A stretch of 64,000 nt of DNA from Bartonella vinsonii subsp. arupensis OK-94-513 (GCF_000278235.1 NZ_JH725037.1:66697-130696); one strand, 5' to 3'; positions 40,454 to 51,810 are shown, numbered from the stretch's first letter. Notes: a model not told the origin generated them from the letters alone. Translations and numbers: made by a program.

Positions 40454-42898
40454 TTAGCGAGTAATGAAGCAATTTCCTCCAGAATTCTTTATATCTTCAC
40501 AAAGGTTTATAGCATCATTCCGGTTTTGTGTTTGTATACGAATACGATAATAGGTCCCTTTACCTGGTATGAGTGCGGATTGAATGTTTAAAGGACGAGC
40601 ACCAATAAGGAATCCAAATCTAGATTTTATGGTTTTCAAAGAATCTTTCGCTAATGCATGGGTTGGTTGGGATGCAAGCTGTACGTAATAACTTTCTGCA
40701 TTTTGTGTAGCTATGTGATTTGGTGATGTTGCGCGAGAATCAGCATGTTTTTGTCGTTCTGAATTTCTTTCTGCATACGAAGGAAGAGGTATAACTTTTC
40801 CTTCAATCTTAGAAGGAGAAGTGCTTTCAGCTATTATTTTATCAATAGCACTTGTAAAATTATGCTCTGTTTCTTTATTGTTTATATCGGATTCCTGAGA
40901 AGAAACAGGAGAAAAATCTTGAGATTGATCTACAGGGGTTTGATCAATTGTTTCTTCTGGTTCGTCAGAAGTTTTTCTCTCTGTGTGATTCATTGGTGCT
41001 AGGATAACTGTGCCATCTTGGTTTACAATAACAGTCTGTACTTCTCGTGTTGGAACGGTGTGATTGATGGCTTCTGTCACTGCATCTTCAACATCGGATT
41101 CATCAAGAGAAGAGGATGAAAAGCTTGTAGATTCTTGTTGGTTTAATTCTGTTAAATTTTCAGGTTGTTCAGAATTATCAATAAGCGATTGCTGTGCATT
41201 TTCTTGTTTTTCATTTTGTTCAGTTGTTTGTTTATAAATATCTAAATTATGTGCGACATCATTCTTTGTTTCAGTTGTTTCTTGTTTAAATTTGAAAGGT
41301 GTATTGTCAGCATGGATAATGGGAAGATTTCCATTTTTTTGTGATGGCATAAAAAAATGAAAATAACTGAAGAAACCTATTGTTATTAAGATAAGAAGAA
41401 CAATACTTTTAGTAAGCGTTTTACCAAAAATAGAGCTTTTTACGGGAGGGGGAGGTGATGCGTGCGTGGGGACTTCATCTATACCTTTGTATAATGGATT
41501 CTCTGTAGAAAGAGAGGGATGATATCCCATATTGTTAGTGGGAAAATAGTTGGCATTTTGATCTTGTGAATTTGTATATGCGTCTTCTTTTGGAATATCC
41601 ATGGGATGATGAAAGACTTCATTGAAGACTTCATTTTGCTGTTGCTGCCGTGAAAAATTTTCTGCTGAAACATTTCCTACATTGAATATATCAGAAAATT
41701 CTTCTTTCAAATCATCAGTTGGTACATCATATTCTGGGGCTTCATACGGGACTTCAGGAACCATAATGGGGCCAGTTTTTTCTACCATTTCCTCTGCAAA
41801 TTTATAAGTATCAACATTTGGAGGAGGAGTATCCCTGTGCGTATAGTTATGAGCAAAAAAGCTTTCTCTTTGTTTTGTGTTAAGGGTTTCTGATGAGACG
41901 TGCGTATCATTTAAATTATTTTGATACGACGCTTCTTTATTATTTTGCTCAGAGTTATTTTCAGCGCTATTGATATGTTGTCCTTGAGTGGCACGATATT
42001 TTGAAGTTTTTTCAGAATAAATTTTTTGTTTTGCGGATTCTTCTTCATAAAACTGGGGATAATCGGTAGCATAATGCTCCTGTGAAAAGCCTTCTGAATA
42101 AGACTGTTTACCCATTTGTGTTGAATCCAAAGGTGATAGAAAGCTACTTGTTGTTTCATTATCCTTTTTCTCTGAAGTAAGGTCAGCAGATGAGGGAAAT
42201 ATATTTTGCTCTGTAGAGGAGGAGACATTAGTATAATACTCTGTAGCCCAATTTTTTTGATCAGCTGAAACTTTATACGGGTGGTTTATAGGAGTATTGT
42301 GAAAGCTTTGATTGTCATCATAATTTTGTTGTATAGGAGTATCTCTTTGTTGCGAGACTGTTTGTGCAAAACGGCTAGTTTGTTCAATAGATTCTGGTCT
42401 GATTTCTCCATTGTTGTGTTTATCTGCTTCATCAAAAAAGAAATTTTCTGATTGCGTGCTAGAATTACTTTTTTCAAAAAAAGGATCAGTACTGATGGGT
42501 GCAGTTCTCTTTTGAGATGATTGATTCTTTGGGATAGGTAATGGAGAAAGTTCGTCTAAAATTTGCTCTTCATCATGATTCATAGCTGAAGAATATGGCT
42601 CTTCAGACGAAAAGTTGTTTTGTTCTGATTGGTTGAAAAAAGCTGTTGATCCATTTGGCAAGTCATTTGTTAAATTATTTTCAAGCTCTGCTTCTAGAAA
42701 GGACAAATCAAAGTCATCTTCATAAGATGAAGTTTGAGGAGTGTGAGATATCGATTGATCAGCGCTTGAAGAGGACTGATCATTTTGATGTCCGCTTTGT
42801 TTATTCGGATTAAAAATGCGCGTAAGCCTCTCTAAAGGATCATGGTGTTCATGATCTTGTTTTATTTCGCGCGGATTTTTGCGATCGTTATCGCTCAT
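40454..42898 (-). CDS. Large SPOR-domain membrane protein
   Basis: From ATG 42898 it has 814 residues. Residues 1 to about 485 are acidic, rich in Ser, Asn, Gln and Glu and look disordered; one membrane helix follows (about 491-517, SIVLLILITIGFFSYFHFFM); then a second disordered, Gln/Thr/Glu-rich periplasmic part, and a C-terminal SPOR domain (about 735-814, ESYYVQLASQPTHALAKDSL) that binds denuded septal peptidoglycan. The arrangement fits an inner-membrane division-site protein. It lies 3' of argS, as SPOR genes do in Brucella and Rhizobium. The longer TTG start at 42934 is less likely. Confidence 0.85.
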   Translation of the reverse strand: MSDNDRKNPREIKQDHEHHDPLERLTRIFNPNKQSGHQNDQSSSSADQSISHTPQTSSYEDDFDLSFLEAELENNLTNDLPNGSTAFFNQSEQNNFSSEEPYSSAMNHDEEQILDELSPLPIPKNQSSQKRTAPISTDPFFEKSNSSTQSENFFFDEADKHNNGEIRPESIEQTSRFAQTVSQQRDTPIQQNYDDNQSFHNTPINHPYKVSADQKNWATEYYTNVSSSTEQNIFPSSADLTSEKKDNETTSSFLSPLDSTQMGKQSYSEGFSQEHYATDYPQFYEEESAKQKIYSEKTSKYRATQGQHINSAENNSEQNNKEASYQNNLNDTHVSSETLNTKQRESFFAHNYTHRDTPPPNVDTYKFAEEMVEKTGPIMVPEVPYEAPEYDVPTDDLKEEFSDIFNVGNVSAENFSRQQQQNEVFNEVFHHPMDIPKEDAYTNSQDQNANYFPTNNMGYHPSLSTENPLYKGIDEVPTHASPPPPVKSSIFGKTLTKSIVLLILITIGFFSYFHFFMPSQKNGNLPIIHADNTPFKFKQETTETKNDVAHNLDIYKQTTEQNEKQENAQQSLIDNSEQPENLTELNQQESTSFSSSSLDESDVEDAVTEAINHTVPTREVQTVIVNQDGTVILAPMNHTERKTSDEPEETIDQTPVDQSQDFSPVSSQESDINNKETEHNFTSAIDKIIAESTSPSKIEGKVIPLPSYAERNSERQKHADSRATSPNHIATQNAESYYVQLASQPTHALAKDSLKTIKSRFGFLIGARPLNIQSALIPGKGTYYRIRIQTQNRNDAINLCEDIKNSGGNCFITR

Positions 42899-43045
42899 AG
42901 CTTTACTCACATGATGATTTGCATCTGCATGCAATAAATGGTTAAATTTAATTTGTTATATTTAAAAATTATATTCCCCCTTTTGCGATAAGGATATATG
43001 AAAAATATCAACAAACTACCTATTTTATGTATTTATAGAACTTTT

Positions 43046-44803
43046 TCAACGCATTTCTGTCGGTGCTTCGACTCCTACAATTGTAAGTCCTGATGATAAA
43101 ACATTCATGATAGCTTGTATCAAGCCTAATCTGGCAAGTGTTAGCTCTTTATCATCAGGCTGGATGAAACGTAAAGCAAGATTATCACTCCCTTTATTCC
43201 AATGAGCATGAAAGCTGGAAGCAAGATCATAGAGATAAAACGCCAATCGATGTGGCTCTTTATGAATTACAGCTTGTTCAATGATACGTGGGTATTCAGA
43301 AAGTTTGCGTATTAAGGATATTTCATTATCGTCTGTTAATCGGTTGAGGTACGCAATCATTGTATCATTTGAAAGATTTTCAATATGAAGGGCTTCTTGT
43401 GCTTGACGAAAAACAGAGTGACAACGTGCATTTGCATATTGTACGTAAAAGATGGGGTTATCTTTTGATTGCTCTGTTACTTTGGCAAAATCGAAATCAA
43501 GTGGTGCTTCACACTTACGGTATAGCATCATAAAGCGCACTGGATCACGGCCAACTTCTTCCACAACATCCCGTAGAGTCACAAATGATCCTGCTCTTTT
43601 CGACATGCGCACAGGTTGACCGTTGCGAAAGAGCTTTACTAGCTGGCATAAGAAAACACTCAATTTGGCTTTATCGCCAGAAATTGCTTTTGCCATGGCT
43701 TCTAATCGTTTTACATAACCAGCGTGATCAGCACCTAAAATATAAATCATTTCATCAAAATGACGATTAAATTTATCACGAAAATAAGCAACATCCGCAG
43801 CAAAATAAGTATAAGAACCATCAGATTTAACTAAAACACGGTCTTGATCATCTCCAACATCGGTTGAGCGGAACAAAGTTTGTTCGCTTGCTTCCCAGTC
43901 TTCTGTATTTTGCCCTTTTGGTGGTGGGAGTTTTCCTTTGTAGATATAACCACTTAAAGTGAGATCATTAATTGTATTACGGATAGCGCGTGCATTATCT
44001 GCATAAAGCATCCGCTCAGAAAAAAAGATATCATGATAAATATTAAGAGCTGCCAAATCTTTTCGAATCATCGTCATCATGGCATGAATTGCACGCTCCT
44101 TCACGATAGATAAAGCTTCATCTTTATCCATAGTGAGGAGTTGGTCACCAAATTCTTGAGCAAGAGATTGGCCCAATGGTATCAGGTATTCACCAGGGTA
44201 TAGTCCTTCTGGAATTGCATTAATTTTTTGTCCCAGAGCTTCGCGGTAGCGTAACAATACGGAGTGGGCAAGCACTTCGATTTGTTTTCCAGCATCATTA
44301 ATGTAGTATTCTTTCGTAATATTGTATCCGACGAATTGCAACAAATTAGAGAGAACATCACCCACAACAGCTCCTCGGCAATGTCCCACATGCATTGGCC
44401 CTGTTGGATTTGCTGATACATACTCAACATTGATACGTTTTCCTTGTCCCATCGGAATACGACCGTAAGAGATGCCTAATTCAAGTATGGATTTTATAGC
44501 ATTTTGCCAAAATAGTTTTGTAAGCGTGATGTTGATAAATCCAGGGCCGGCAACATGAATACAGTCGATAGAGGGCTCATCTTTGAGAAGTTCTATGATT
44601 TTTTCTGCAAGCTCACGTGGATTAAGCCCTATAGACTTTGCGAGCACCATTGCAGCGTTGGTTGATAAATGGCCATGTGAAGAATCACGGGGGGGATCAA
44701 CGGTAATTTTTGATAAATCTAAATCTTCTCCATTTTTCCCTTTTATATCAGATAATTCGAGTGTTTTTTTAATTTTTTTCTCGAAGTTTTTAAAGACATT
44801 CAT
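43046..44803 (-). CDS. argS: Arginine--tRNA ligase
   Basis: Class I synthetase charging tRNA-Arg. From ATG 44803 it has 585 residues: N-terminal additional domain, the HIGH-type motif HVGH at 138-141 ([19 protein letters not shown]), the KMSKS-type stretch [15 protein letters not shown], and the DALR anticodon-binding domain at the C-terminus ([20 protein letters not shown]). The TTG two codons upstream is not needed. It is one gene after dgt on the same strand, 31 bases apart. Confidence 0.96.
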   Translation of the reverse strand: MNVFKNFEKKIKKTLELSDIKGKNGEDLDLSKITVDPPRDSSHGHLSTNAAMVLAKSIGLNPRELAEKIIELLKDEPSIDCIHVAGPGFINITLTKLFWQNAIKSILELGISYGRIPMGQGKRINVEYVSANPTGPMHVGHCRGAVVGDVLSNLLQFVGYNITKEYYINDAGKQIEVLAHSVLLRYREALGQKINAIPEGLYPGEYLIPLGQSLAQEFGDQLLTMDKDEALSIVKERAIHAMMTMIRKDLAALNIYHDIFFSERMLYADNARAIRNTINDLTLSGYIYKGKLPPPKGQNTEDWEASEQTLFRSTDVGDDQDRVLVKSDGSYTYFAADVAYFRDKFNRHFDEMIYILGADHAGYVKRLEAMAKAISGDKAKLSVFLCQLVKLFRNGQPVRMSKRAGSFVTLRDVVEEVGRDPVRFMMLYRKCEAPLDFDFAKVTEQSKDNPIFYVQYANARCHSVFRQAQEALHIENLSNDTMIAYLNRLTDDNEISLIRKLSEYPRIIEQAVIHKEPHRLAFYLYDLASSFHAHWNKGSDNLALRFIQPDDKELTLARLGLIQAIMNVLSSGLTIVGVEAPTEMR

Positions 44804-44833
44804 ATTCAATTTCCATTATGTATTCAAAAGCAA

Positions 44834-46036
44834 TTAAACGAAATTATCTGTATGGTCAAATAAACGGTGATATTCGCGTAGAGCATAGTGATCCGTCATA
44901 CCTGACAAAAAGTCAGCAATGAGACGCGCTAACTCTTGATTTGTTAGGTAAGTTGTTTTGTTGTACCAGCTTTCAGGCATGATATCTGGATTCTGATGAT
45001 AACAGTCGAATAATTTTTGTACAATGCATTTTGCTGCATTGCGACGATTGAGAACTTGTTCATGGTAATAAAGATTTTTAAAGAGAAAATCTTTTAGTTC
45101 TTTTTCGTAAACTGCCATTTCAGGAGAAAAGGTCACAATGGTTTGTTTTGCTTGGTGAACATCTTTTATGCTTGTTGGCGCAATGTGTGCCAAATTTTTT
45201 TGTGATTGTTTGATAACATCCTCAACCATGATTGTTATCTGTTTGCGCACAAGTTCGTAGCCGCGCCGAGTTTGATCAAGTCGTGGATATTCTTTTTTTA
45301 TATCTTCTAATAATGTTGCGGTTAGCGAAACCTGTTCGAATTGGTCAATTGTTAAAAATTGTGAACGTAAACCATCATCAATATCATGAGCATTATAAGC
45401 GATATCATCAGCAATAGCCGCGCATTGCGCTTCTAGTCCAGCGAAGCAATCGAGCTCAAGATCTTGCTTTACATTGTATTGTAGAATATCGATAGGAACC
45501 TCTTTTTTGTTCGCATAAGGACCTAAAAGGGGACCGTTATGTTTCACAAGACCTTCGAGCGTTTCCCAAGTGAGGTTAAGTCCATCAAAATTTGCATAGC
45601 GTTGTTCTAGCTTTGTGACAATGCGTAATGCTTGTGCATTGTGGTCAAAACCGCCATAATGTGCCATTGCTTCATTAAGGGCATCTTCTCCCGCGTGGCC
45701 GAAAGGCGTATGCCCAAAATCGTGAACAAGGGCAATGGCTTCGGCAAGATCTTCATCAAGACAGAGCGCACGGGCTAATGTTCGTGCAATTTGAGAAACT
45801 TCTATTGAATGTGTCAGTCGTGTACGATAATGATCACTCTCATCAGCAATAAAGACTTGTGTTTTATGTTTAAGGCGTCGAAATGCATTAGAATGAATAA
45901 TACGGTCTCTATCTCGTTGAAAAGGTGATCGTATAGGACTCATCATTTCATGGAATAATCTACCACGGCTTGTTTGTGGGGTGGCACTATAGGGCGCTCG
46001 AGAGTGGTAATTGAAATTGATATTGTTTATGTCCAT
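44834..46036 (-). CDS. dgt: Deoxyguanosinetriphosphate triphosphohydrolase-like protein
   Basis: HD-domain dNTP triphosphohydrolase that splits dNTPs to nucleoside and triphosphate, helping control pools. The 400-residue protein has [21 protein letters not shown], the metal site with His76 ([10 protein letters not shown]), His105-Asp106 ([14 protein letters not shown]) and a distal Asp in [16 protein letters not shown]. It belongs to the type-2 subfamily usual in alphaproteobacteria. Divergent from erpA, as in relatives. Confidence 0.93.
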   Translation of the reverse strand: MDINNINFNYHSRAPYSATPQTSRGRLFHEMMSPIRSPFQRDRDRIIHSNAFRRLKHKTQVFIADESDHYRTRLTHSIEVSQIARTLARALCLDEDLAEAIALVHDFGHTPFGHAGEDALNEAMAHYGGFDHNAQALRIVTKLEQRYANFDGLNLTWETLEGLVKHNGPLLGPYANKKEVPIDILQYNVKQDLELDCFAGLEAQCAAIADDIAYNAHDIDDGLRSQFLTIDQFEQVSLTATLLEDIKKEYPRLDQTRRGYELVRKQITIMVEDVIKQSQKNLAHIAPTSIKDVHQAKQTIVTFSPEMAVYEKELKDFLFKNLYYHEQVLNRRNAAKCIVQKLFDCYHQNPDIMPESWYNKTTYLTNQELARLIADFLSGMTDHYALREYHRLFDHTDNFV

Positions 46037-46146
46037 TGCAAGCTGTCCATTCTCATCCTAAATTGAGAGAGGCTTATATTTTATTTAATAAACTTCTCTT
46101 TTGCTGGGATACTCTTTCTTGATAGTTTAATGCAAGGATATATAAA

Positions 46147-46470
46147 ATGGGTGTGAATATTTCAGATATTGCTGCTAAGCGGATTGCTCAGATACTTTTG
46201 AGTGAACCTGATAAAATAGGGTTACGTATTTCCGTTGAAGGCGGTGGATGTTCGGGTTTTTCTTATAAATATGACTTGGTTTCTGAAATGAGTGAAGATG
46301 ACCTCGTTTTAAAAAAAGATGGGGCAATTGTCTTTATTGATTCATTATCGCTTCCCTTCATGGAAGGGGCTGAAATTGATTTTGTTGATGATCTTATGGG
46401 ACAGTCTTTTCAAATTCATAATCCTAATGCCGTTTCATCGTGTGGTTGTGGTGTGAGTTTTTCAATTTAG
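46147..46470 (+). CDS. erpA: Iron-sulfur cluster insertion protein ErpA
   Basis: A-type carrier delivering Fe-S clusters to apoproteins. The 107-residue protein has the three conserved cysteines Cys35 (GGGCSGFSY), Cys99 and Cys101 (SSCGCGVSF). AAGGA stands 9-13 bases before the ATG. Divergent from dgt and immediately upstream of the exported repeat protein. Confidence 0.93.
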   Translation: MGVNISDIAAKRIAQILLSEPDKIGLRISVEGGGCSGFSYKYDLVSEMSEDDLVLKKDGAIVFIDSLSLPFMEGAEIDFVDDLMGQSFQIHNPNAVSSCGCGVSFSI

Positions 46471-46525
46471 AATGATGATTTTAGTGATATTATTTCTTGA
46501 AAAAATAGTCGCTTTGGTCAACAAT

Positions 46526-47512
46526 ATGAAAATGGATATTCTTGCAAAAATATTGCGTCGATGCTTGTGGTTATGCGTAGCGCTTATCTTATTGATCTGG
46601 AATAATTGTGTTTTTTCTGAAGAAGGGAGTATGCAGGATTATCACCAAAAACAATCTACAAGTTTTACTTTACAGTCTCAAGATTTGGAAAAAGATTCTG
46701 AGAAAGAGAATTTAGTTTCTAAACCCCAACTTATCTTGCATGCTCGGTTAACAAACAGCAATGAAAATATTATGAAAGGGCTTGTGTGGCGGATTTATGC
46801 ACCTATCCTAGGGGTTGATAATAAATTACCATTGGCTGAAATTTATGAGGGAGGAAGCGCACGTTTTTCTTTAGATCCAGGAAGTTATCTTGTACATGTC
46901 TCATTTGGTCATGTGAGTGCGATGAGTCATGTCACTTTAGAAAGTGGGCAGAGACTTGTTAAAAAGTTCAATCTTGATGCTGGTGGTGTTATTTTAAATG
47001 CTATATTGCTAAACGGTATGATCAATGAAAAGGAATTGCGTTTTACTATCTATGAAGATGAAAAAGAAAACGATGATACCGGTGTGATTTTATCTAATAT
47101 TAAACCTCAGTCAATTGTGCGTTTGAAAGCTGGCAACTATCATGTTGCTTCTCATTATGGTTCCATTAATGCTATTGTTCGTTCCGATATCCAAGTAGAT
47201 GCAGGTAAAATTACCGAGGTAACTCTTGAACATCAGGCAGCTCAAATTGTCTTAAAGTTGGTGCGGCAAGAAGGAGGAGAAGCACTAGCAGATACAAGTT
47301 GGTCTCTTACCAATGATTCTGGTGATATCATTTATGAAACAGTGGGTGCTTATGCTTCACTCGTGTTAGCTGAGGGGGAGTATATTGCGATTGCTAAAAA
47401 TAAAGATAAAATTTATCAAAAAGTTTTTTCAGTTGTTTCTGGCCATGATGAAGATATAAGTGTGGTTGCAGATACAAAAAATATGCAACAAATTGATGAG
47501 GAAATGGATTGA
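46526..47512 (+). CDS. Exported protein with three tandem beta-rich repeats, unknown function
   Basis: Not recognised. From ATG 46526 it gives 328 residues: a signal peptide (MKMDILAKILRRCLWLCVAL plus hydrophobic LILLIWN), then three repeats of about 75 residues (from about 75, 160 and 245). Each follows the pattern W/F-x-I/L-Y/T ... G-x2-A/I-x2-S/V-L/R-x-L-x2-G-x-Y-x-V/I-A, for example SARFSLDPGSYLVHV, SIVRLKAGNYHVASH and ASLVLAEGEYIAIAK. The units look like carboxypeptidase-regulatory or PEGA-type beta sandwiches. A longer start at 46472, just after erpA, adds a head without sense. Probably periplasmic. Confidence 0.72.
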   Translation: MKMDILAKILRRCLWLCVALILLIWNNCVFSEEGSMQDYHQKQSTSFTLQSQDLEKDSEKENLVSKPQLILHARLTNSNENIMKGLVWRIYAPILGVDNKLPLAEIYEGGSARFSLDPGSYLVHVSFGHVSAMSHVTLESGQRLVKKFNLDAGGVILNAILLNGMINEKELRFTIYEDEKENDDTGVILSNIKPQSIVRLKAGNYHVASHYGSINAIVRSDIQVDAGKITEVTLEHQAAQIVLKLVRQEGGEALADTSWSLTNDSGDIIYETVGAYASLVLAEGEYIAIAKNKDKIYQKVFSVVSGHDEDISVVADTKNMQQIDEEMD

Positions 47513-47558
47513 TGCTTATGAAGCGACATAAATCATCATTGAAAGTGGATAGAGTGTT

Positions 47559-48347
47559 TTGGTTGTAGAAATTTCAACAGTTGGTGTGTTTTTTGCTGGT
47601 GCTTTGTCCTTTTTATCACCGTGTGTTTTGCCTTTAGTCCCTCCTTATTTGTGTTATATGGCAGGTATTGGTATTGATGATTTGCGTTCCCAAAAGAGTG
47701 AGGGAGAAGTATTTATACGGCGGGGGCTGTTATCTTCTGTTATTGCTTTTGTGCTGGGTTTTACAACTGTTTTTGTTGCTCTTGGTGCGAGTGCAAGTAC
47801 AATTGGCAAGTTCATCGGTTATTATCGCGATTGGTTTGCAATTGCTGCTGGAATTACCATTATTATTTTTGGTTTAAATTTTTTGGGGCTTTTCAAAATT
47901 GCTTTTTTATTTCGTGAAGCACGTTTTCAAACGCATAAAGTGCCTACTGGTCCTTTAGGAGCCTATGTTATTGGTTTAGCCTTCGCATTTGGTTGGACAC
48001 CTTGTATTGGTCCAATTTTAGGACCTGTTATAACTCTTGCTGGAACAAAAGAAACTGTAGGTGAGGGAGCACTCCTTTTAGGGATTTATGCGTTGGGTCT
48101 TGGTGTGCCTTTTGTGTTAGCAGCTCTATTTTCAACTGGTTTTATGAGATTTTTAGGCGCTTTTCGTATTCATTTAGGAAAAGTTGAAAAAATGATTGGT
48201 ATTTTTTTGGTCGTTACAGGTATTTTATTTTTAACAGGCTCTATGCAGAATCTTTCCTATTGGCTTTTGGAAAAATACCCTTTGTTGAGTAATATTGAAA
48301 CTATTCGTTGGCATAATATTGTTAGTTTTTTTGGATTTTCTCGTTAG
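47559..48347 (+). CDS. ccdA: Cytochrome c biogenesis / thiol-disulfide membrane protein CcdA
   Basis: Six-helix membrane protein that passes electrons from cytosolic thioredoxin to periplasmic thiol carriers. The 262-residue protein has the family's paired cysteine motifs [19 protein letters not shown] near residue 22 and [14 protein letters not shown] near 148, one in each half. The start is TTG 47559: a TAG is in frame three codons before, and later starts would remove part of the first helix. A purine-rich GGATAGAG lies upstream. Its role would be in cytochrome c maturation. Confidence 0.9.
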   Translation: MVVEISTVGVFFAGALSFLSPCVLPLVPPYLCYMAGIGIDDLRSQKSEGEVFIRRGLLSSVIAFVLGFTTVFVALGASASTIGKFIGYYRDWFAIAAGITIIIFGLNFLGLFKIAFLFREARFQTHKVPTGPLGAYVIGLAFAFGWTPCIGPILGPVITLAGTKETVGEGALLLGIYALGLGVPFVLAALFSTGFMRFLGAFRIHLGKVEKMIGIFLVVTGILFLTGSMQNLSYWLLEKYPLLSNIETIRWHNIVSFFGFSR

Positions 48348-48361
48348 CTTTATGTGTTTTT

Positions 48362-49711
48362 ATGGTTAGAAATTGTCTTTCTATTGTTCTTGCAGCAGGT
48401 GAGGGGACGCGTATGAAGTCGTCTCTTCCTAAAGTACTGCATAAAATTGCTGGATTGCCTCTTGTCTGCCATGTTCTAAAAGAAATAGAATTGGTAGGCA
48501 CTTCACAATTAGCAGTTGTTGTGGGGCTCGGTGCAGAAGATGTCACTGAAATTGTTCAATCATTTGTAAAAAATGCAATGATTTTTGAACAAAAAGAACG
48601 TTTAGGAACTGCACATGCTGTTCTTTGTGCGCTTCCAGCTTTGCAAAAAGGGGCGGATGATGTTCTTATTGTGTTTGGTGACACGCCTTTGATTGAGCAA
48701 GATTCATTGCTGAAAATTCGTGCGCAGCTTGCTGAGGGAGCAGATGTTGTCGTTGCTGGTTTTTATGCTTCAAATCCAAAAGGTTATGGACGTCTTCTTA
48801 AGAAAAATGGTAAAGTAATCGCGATTGTAGAAGAAAAAGATGCAAGTGATGAAGAGAAAAAAATTTCTTTTTGTAATGGTGGAATAATGGCCATTAATGG
48901 GAAACATGCGCTTTCTCTTCTAGAAAAGGTTGATAATCATAATTTGAAGCAAGAATATTATTTAACGGATATTGTTTCTATTGCGGCACGTGAAGGATTA
49001 GATGTTCGAGTCGTTGAAGTGCCTTTTGACAATGTTATAGGGATTAATAACTGTTTGGAGCTTTCTGAGGCCGATGCTGTATGGCAAAAGCGCAAAGCAC
49101 ATGATTTCATGTTGTCTGGTGTTAAGATTCTTAAACCAGAAACTGTTTATTTTTCTTATGATACAGAAATTGAACCAGATGTGATCATCGAGCCAAATGT
49201 TTATTTTGGGTTGGGAGTAAAAGTACATTCTGGCGCAGTTGTTCATGCATTTAGTTATCTAGAAGGAGCGGTGGTTGGTGCGAATGCGCGGATTGGTCCT
49301 TACGCACGTTTGCGTCCTGGAACAGAGTTAGCACGATCCGTGAAGGTTGGGAACTTTTGTGAAATTAAACAAGCAAAGGTAGGAGAGGCTACTAAAATTA
49401 ATCATTTAAGTTATATTGGCGATGCAGAAATTGGGGCAGGGTGTAATATTGGAGCTGGTACTATTACTTGCAATTATGATGGATTTCACAAATATAAAAC
49501 TCAGATTGGTGATAGTGCCTTTATTGGTTCTAATTCAGCACTTATTGCTCCCTTAATTGTTGGAAAAAGTTCTTATATTGCTTCAGGAAGTGTTATCACT
49601 GAAAATGTGCCTATAAACAGTGTAGCTTTTGGACGTGCACGACAGGTAATAAAAGAGGATTGTGCAGCCAGATTGCGTGCACGTTTGTTAGCAAAAAAAC
49701 AGAAAAAGTGA
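48362..49711 (+). CDS. glmU: Bifunctional UDP-GlcNAc pyrophosphorylase / GlcN-1-P acetyltransferase
   Basis: Last two steps to UDP-N-acetylglucosamine, the precursor of peptidoglycan and lipid A. The 449-residue protein has the pyrophosphorylase signature [20 protein letters not shown] at 9-28, the [12 protein letters not shown] metal site, and a left-handed beta-helix acetyltransferase domain (about 250-430: [52 protein letters not shown] shortened in this text, [15 protein letters not shown]). Ribosome binding site weak. The upstream partner glmS follows it. Confidence 0.96.
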   Translation: MVRNCLSIVLAAGEGTRMKSSLPKVLHKIAGLPLVCHVLKEIELVGTSQLAVVVGLGAEDVTEIVQSFVKNAMIFEQKERLGTAHAVLCALPALQKGADDVLIVFGDTPLIEQDSLLKIRAQLAEGADVVVAGFYASNPKGYGRLLKKNGKVIAIVEEKDASDEEKKISFCNGGIMAINGKHALSLLEKVDNHNLKQEYYLTDIVSIAAREGLDVRVVEVPFDNVIGINNCLELSEADAVWQKRKAHDFMLSGVKILKPETVYFSYDTEIEPDVIIEPNVYFGLGVKVHSGAVVHAFSYLEGAVVGANARIGPYARLRPGTELARSVKVGNFCEIKQAKVGEATKINHLSYIGDAEIGAGCNIGAGTITCNYDGFHKYKTQIGDSAFIGSNSALIAPLIVGKSSYIASGSVITENVPINSVAFGRARQVIKEDCAARLRARLLAKKQKK

Positions 49712-49880
49712 CCAGTTTCAGTTTATTTTTTACTTTGTGATGATCACACAATTGGGAGGCTTATTTTTAAGTATTGTCATGTTACATATTTAAGTTATGT
49801 GATGATTTAAGGTTTTGAATAAAGACTATTGGATTGTTTTATGGAATACTCTAAATTTAGGATGTGAGTTGGAGCTTTTA

Positions 49881-51704
49881 ATGTGCGGAATTATCGGAAT
49901 TCTCGGAAATAAGTGTGTTACATCCTCTTTGGTTGATGGTTTGAGGCGTCTTGAATATAGAGGCTATGACTCATCTGGTATAGCTACAGTGCATAATGGG
50001 CACCTTTATCGTGTGCGTGCTGAAGGAAAACTTATTCACTTAGAAGAAAAGTTAAAAAAGACACCTCTAGAAGGAAATTTAGGAATTGGTCATACACGTT
50101 GGGCTACGCACGGAGTTGCTGTGGAACGGAATGCTCATCCCCATGTAACGGAACGACTTGCGATTGTTCATAATGGTATTATTGAAAATTTTGTAGAATT
50201 GCAAAAGGAACTCATTGAAGATGGTTATATCTTTGAAACAGAGACAGATACCGAGGTTATTGCACATTTAATTACGCGTGCGTTAAAAAATGGTCTTTCA
50301 CCGCAAGAAGCAATGCGCACGAGTTGGAAAAGGTTGCAGGGTGCCTTTGCTATTGCTGTTATTTTTGAAGGTGAAGATGACCTTATGATTGCTGTTCGTT
50401 CTGGACCACCTCTAGCGATTGGTTATGGAAAAGATGAATGTTTTGTAGGATCGGATGCAATCGCTTTAGCTTCATTTACAGATCGTATCAGTTATATGGA
50501 AGATGGTGATTTAGCTGTCCTGACACGGGAAACTGTAACAATTTACGATGCCAATAATAAATTGGTAAAACGTCCTATTACAACATTGTTTGAAGGAACT
50601 TTATTGGTTTCTAAAGGTAATCATCGTCATTTCATGCACAAGGAAATGTTTGAACAGCCTGAAGTGATTTCTCATAATTTAGCGCATTATCTTGATCTTG
50701 GAAATTATACGGTTCGCTCACTTGAGAATTTGATTGATTGGAAAAATGTTAATCGGATACTTTTTGCAAGCTGTGGAACAGCTTATTATTCAACTTTAAT
50801 TGCACGTTATTGGTTTGAGAGTTTTGCTGCTTTAAGTGTTGATAATGATGTGGCTTCTGAATTTCGTTATCGTGAACCACCTATAACACCTGATGTCTTG
50901 CCGATATTTGTTTCTCAATCTGGTGAAACAGCTGATACATTGGCATCTTTGCGTTATTGTCGTGAGCGTGGTGTGAAAACAGCGACAATTGTGAATGTTG
51001 AGCAATCAACAATGGCAAGAGAAGCTGATTTTATGCTCCCAACATTAGCAGGACCAGAAATTGGAGTTGCCTCAACAAAAGCTTTTACTTGTCAGTTGGC
51101 AACGCTTGCTGCAATGGCGCTTAGTGCTGCTAAGCAACGAGGGTCTCTTTCGGAGAAGGCAGAACATCAATTTGTTCAACAATTAGCAGAAGTGCCGCGG
51201 ATTTTAAACGAGGTTTTAAAGTTAGATGATAAGATTGAACAGATTTGTCGTCATCTCGTAAATGTAAAAAGTGTTCTTTACCTCGGACGTGGAACTTCTT
51301 ACCCTATTGCTTTGGAGGGAGCACTTAAATTGAAAGAGCTTTCTTATATTCATGCTGAAGGTTATGCCGCAGGAGAGTTGAAACATGGTCCGATTGCACT
51401 GGTGGATGAGACAATCCCAGTGATTGTTGTAGCGCCTTATGATCGGTGGTTTGAAAAAACGTTTTCTAATATGCAAGAAGTGGCTGCACGTAATGGTCGT
51501 ATTATTTTAATAACTAATAAAAAAGGGGCAGAAGCAGTTCATTTTGATACCTTATCAACTGTTATTCTGCCAGATATCCCAGAATTGATTACACCCATTA
51601 TTTATGCTTTACCCATTCAATTAATTGCCTATCATACAGCTGTTTTATTGGGAACAGATGTTGATCAGCCTCGTAATTTGGCAAAATCAGTCACTGTTGA
51701 GTAA
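49881..51704 (+). CDS. glmS: Glutamine--fructose-6-phosphate aminotransferase (isomerizing)
   Basis: First step of amino-sugar synthesis. From ATG 49881 it has 607 residues and begins Met-Cys-Gly, so Cys2 becomes the N-terminal nucleophile of the glutaminase domain; GGAG sits 6 bases upstream. A TTG start at 49815 would bury this Cys and is rejected. The class II glutaminase domain (about 1-230, RRLEYRGYDSSGIA, GHTRWATHG) is followed by two SIS sugar-isomerase domains and ends with the typical PRNLAKSVTVE. No glmS ribozyme is expected or seen. Confidence 0.97.
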   Translation: MCGIIGILGNKCVTSSLVDGLRRLEYRGYDSSGIATVHNGHLYRVRAEGKLIHLEEKLKKTPLEGNLGIGHTRWATHGVAVERNAHPHVTERLAIVHNGIIENFVELQKELIEDGYIFETETDTEVIAHLITRALKNGLSPQEAMRTSWKRLQGAFAIAVIFEGEDDLMIAVRSGPPLAIGYGKDECFVGSDAIALASFTDRISYMEDGDLAVLTRETVTIYDANNKLVKRPITTLFEGTLLVSKGNHRHFMHKEMFEQPEVISHNLAHYLDLGNYTVRSLENLIDWKNVNRILFASCGTAYYSTLIARYWFESFAALSVDNDVASEFRYREPPITPDVLPIFVSQSGETADTLASLRYCRERGVKTATIVNVEQSTMAREADFMLPTLAGPEIGVASTKAFTCQLATLAAMALSAAKQRGSLSEKAEHQFVQQLAEVPRILNEVLKLDDKIEQICRHLVNVKSVLYLGRGTSYPIALEGALKLKELSYIHAEGYAAGELKHGPIALVDETIPVIVVAPYDRWFEKTFSNMQEVAARNGRIILITNKKGAEAVHFDTLSTVILPDIPELITPIIYALPIQLIAYHTAVLLGTDVDQPRNLAKSVTVE

Positions 51705-51810
51705 GTTTTTCGAGGGCTTTGTTGAAAAATAATAAGAGATAAAATTTATAAAAGAATTTTTACAATAGCATATTGTAAAGCTTTAAATTTTATTTGATTG
51801 GTTTTTATTG

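Noticed and set aside
49815-49880. Upstream extension of glmS
   Set aside because: The enzyme needs Cys2 as N-terminal nucleophile, and the GGAG site fits the ATG at 49881.
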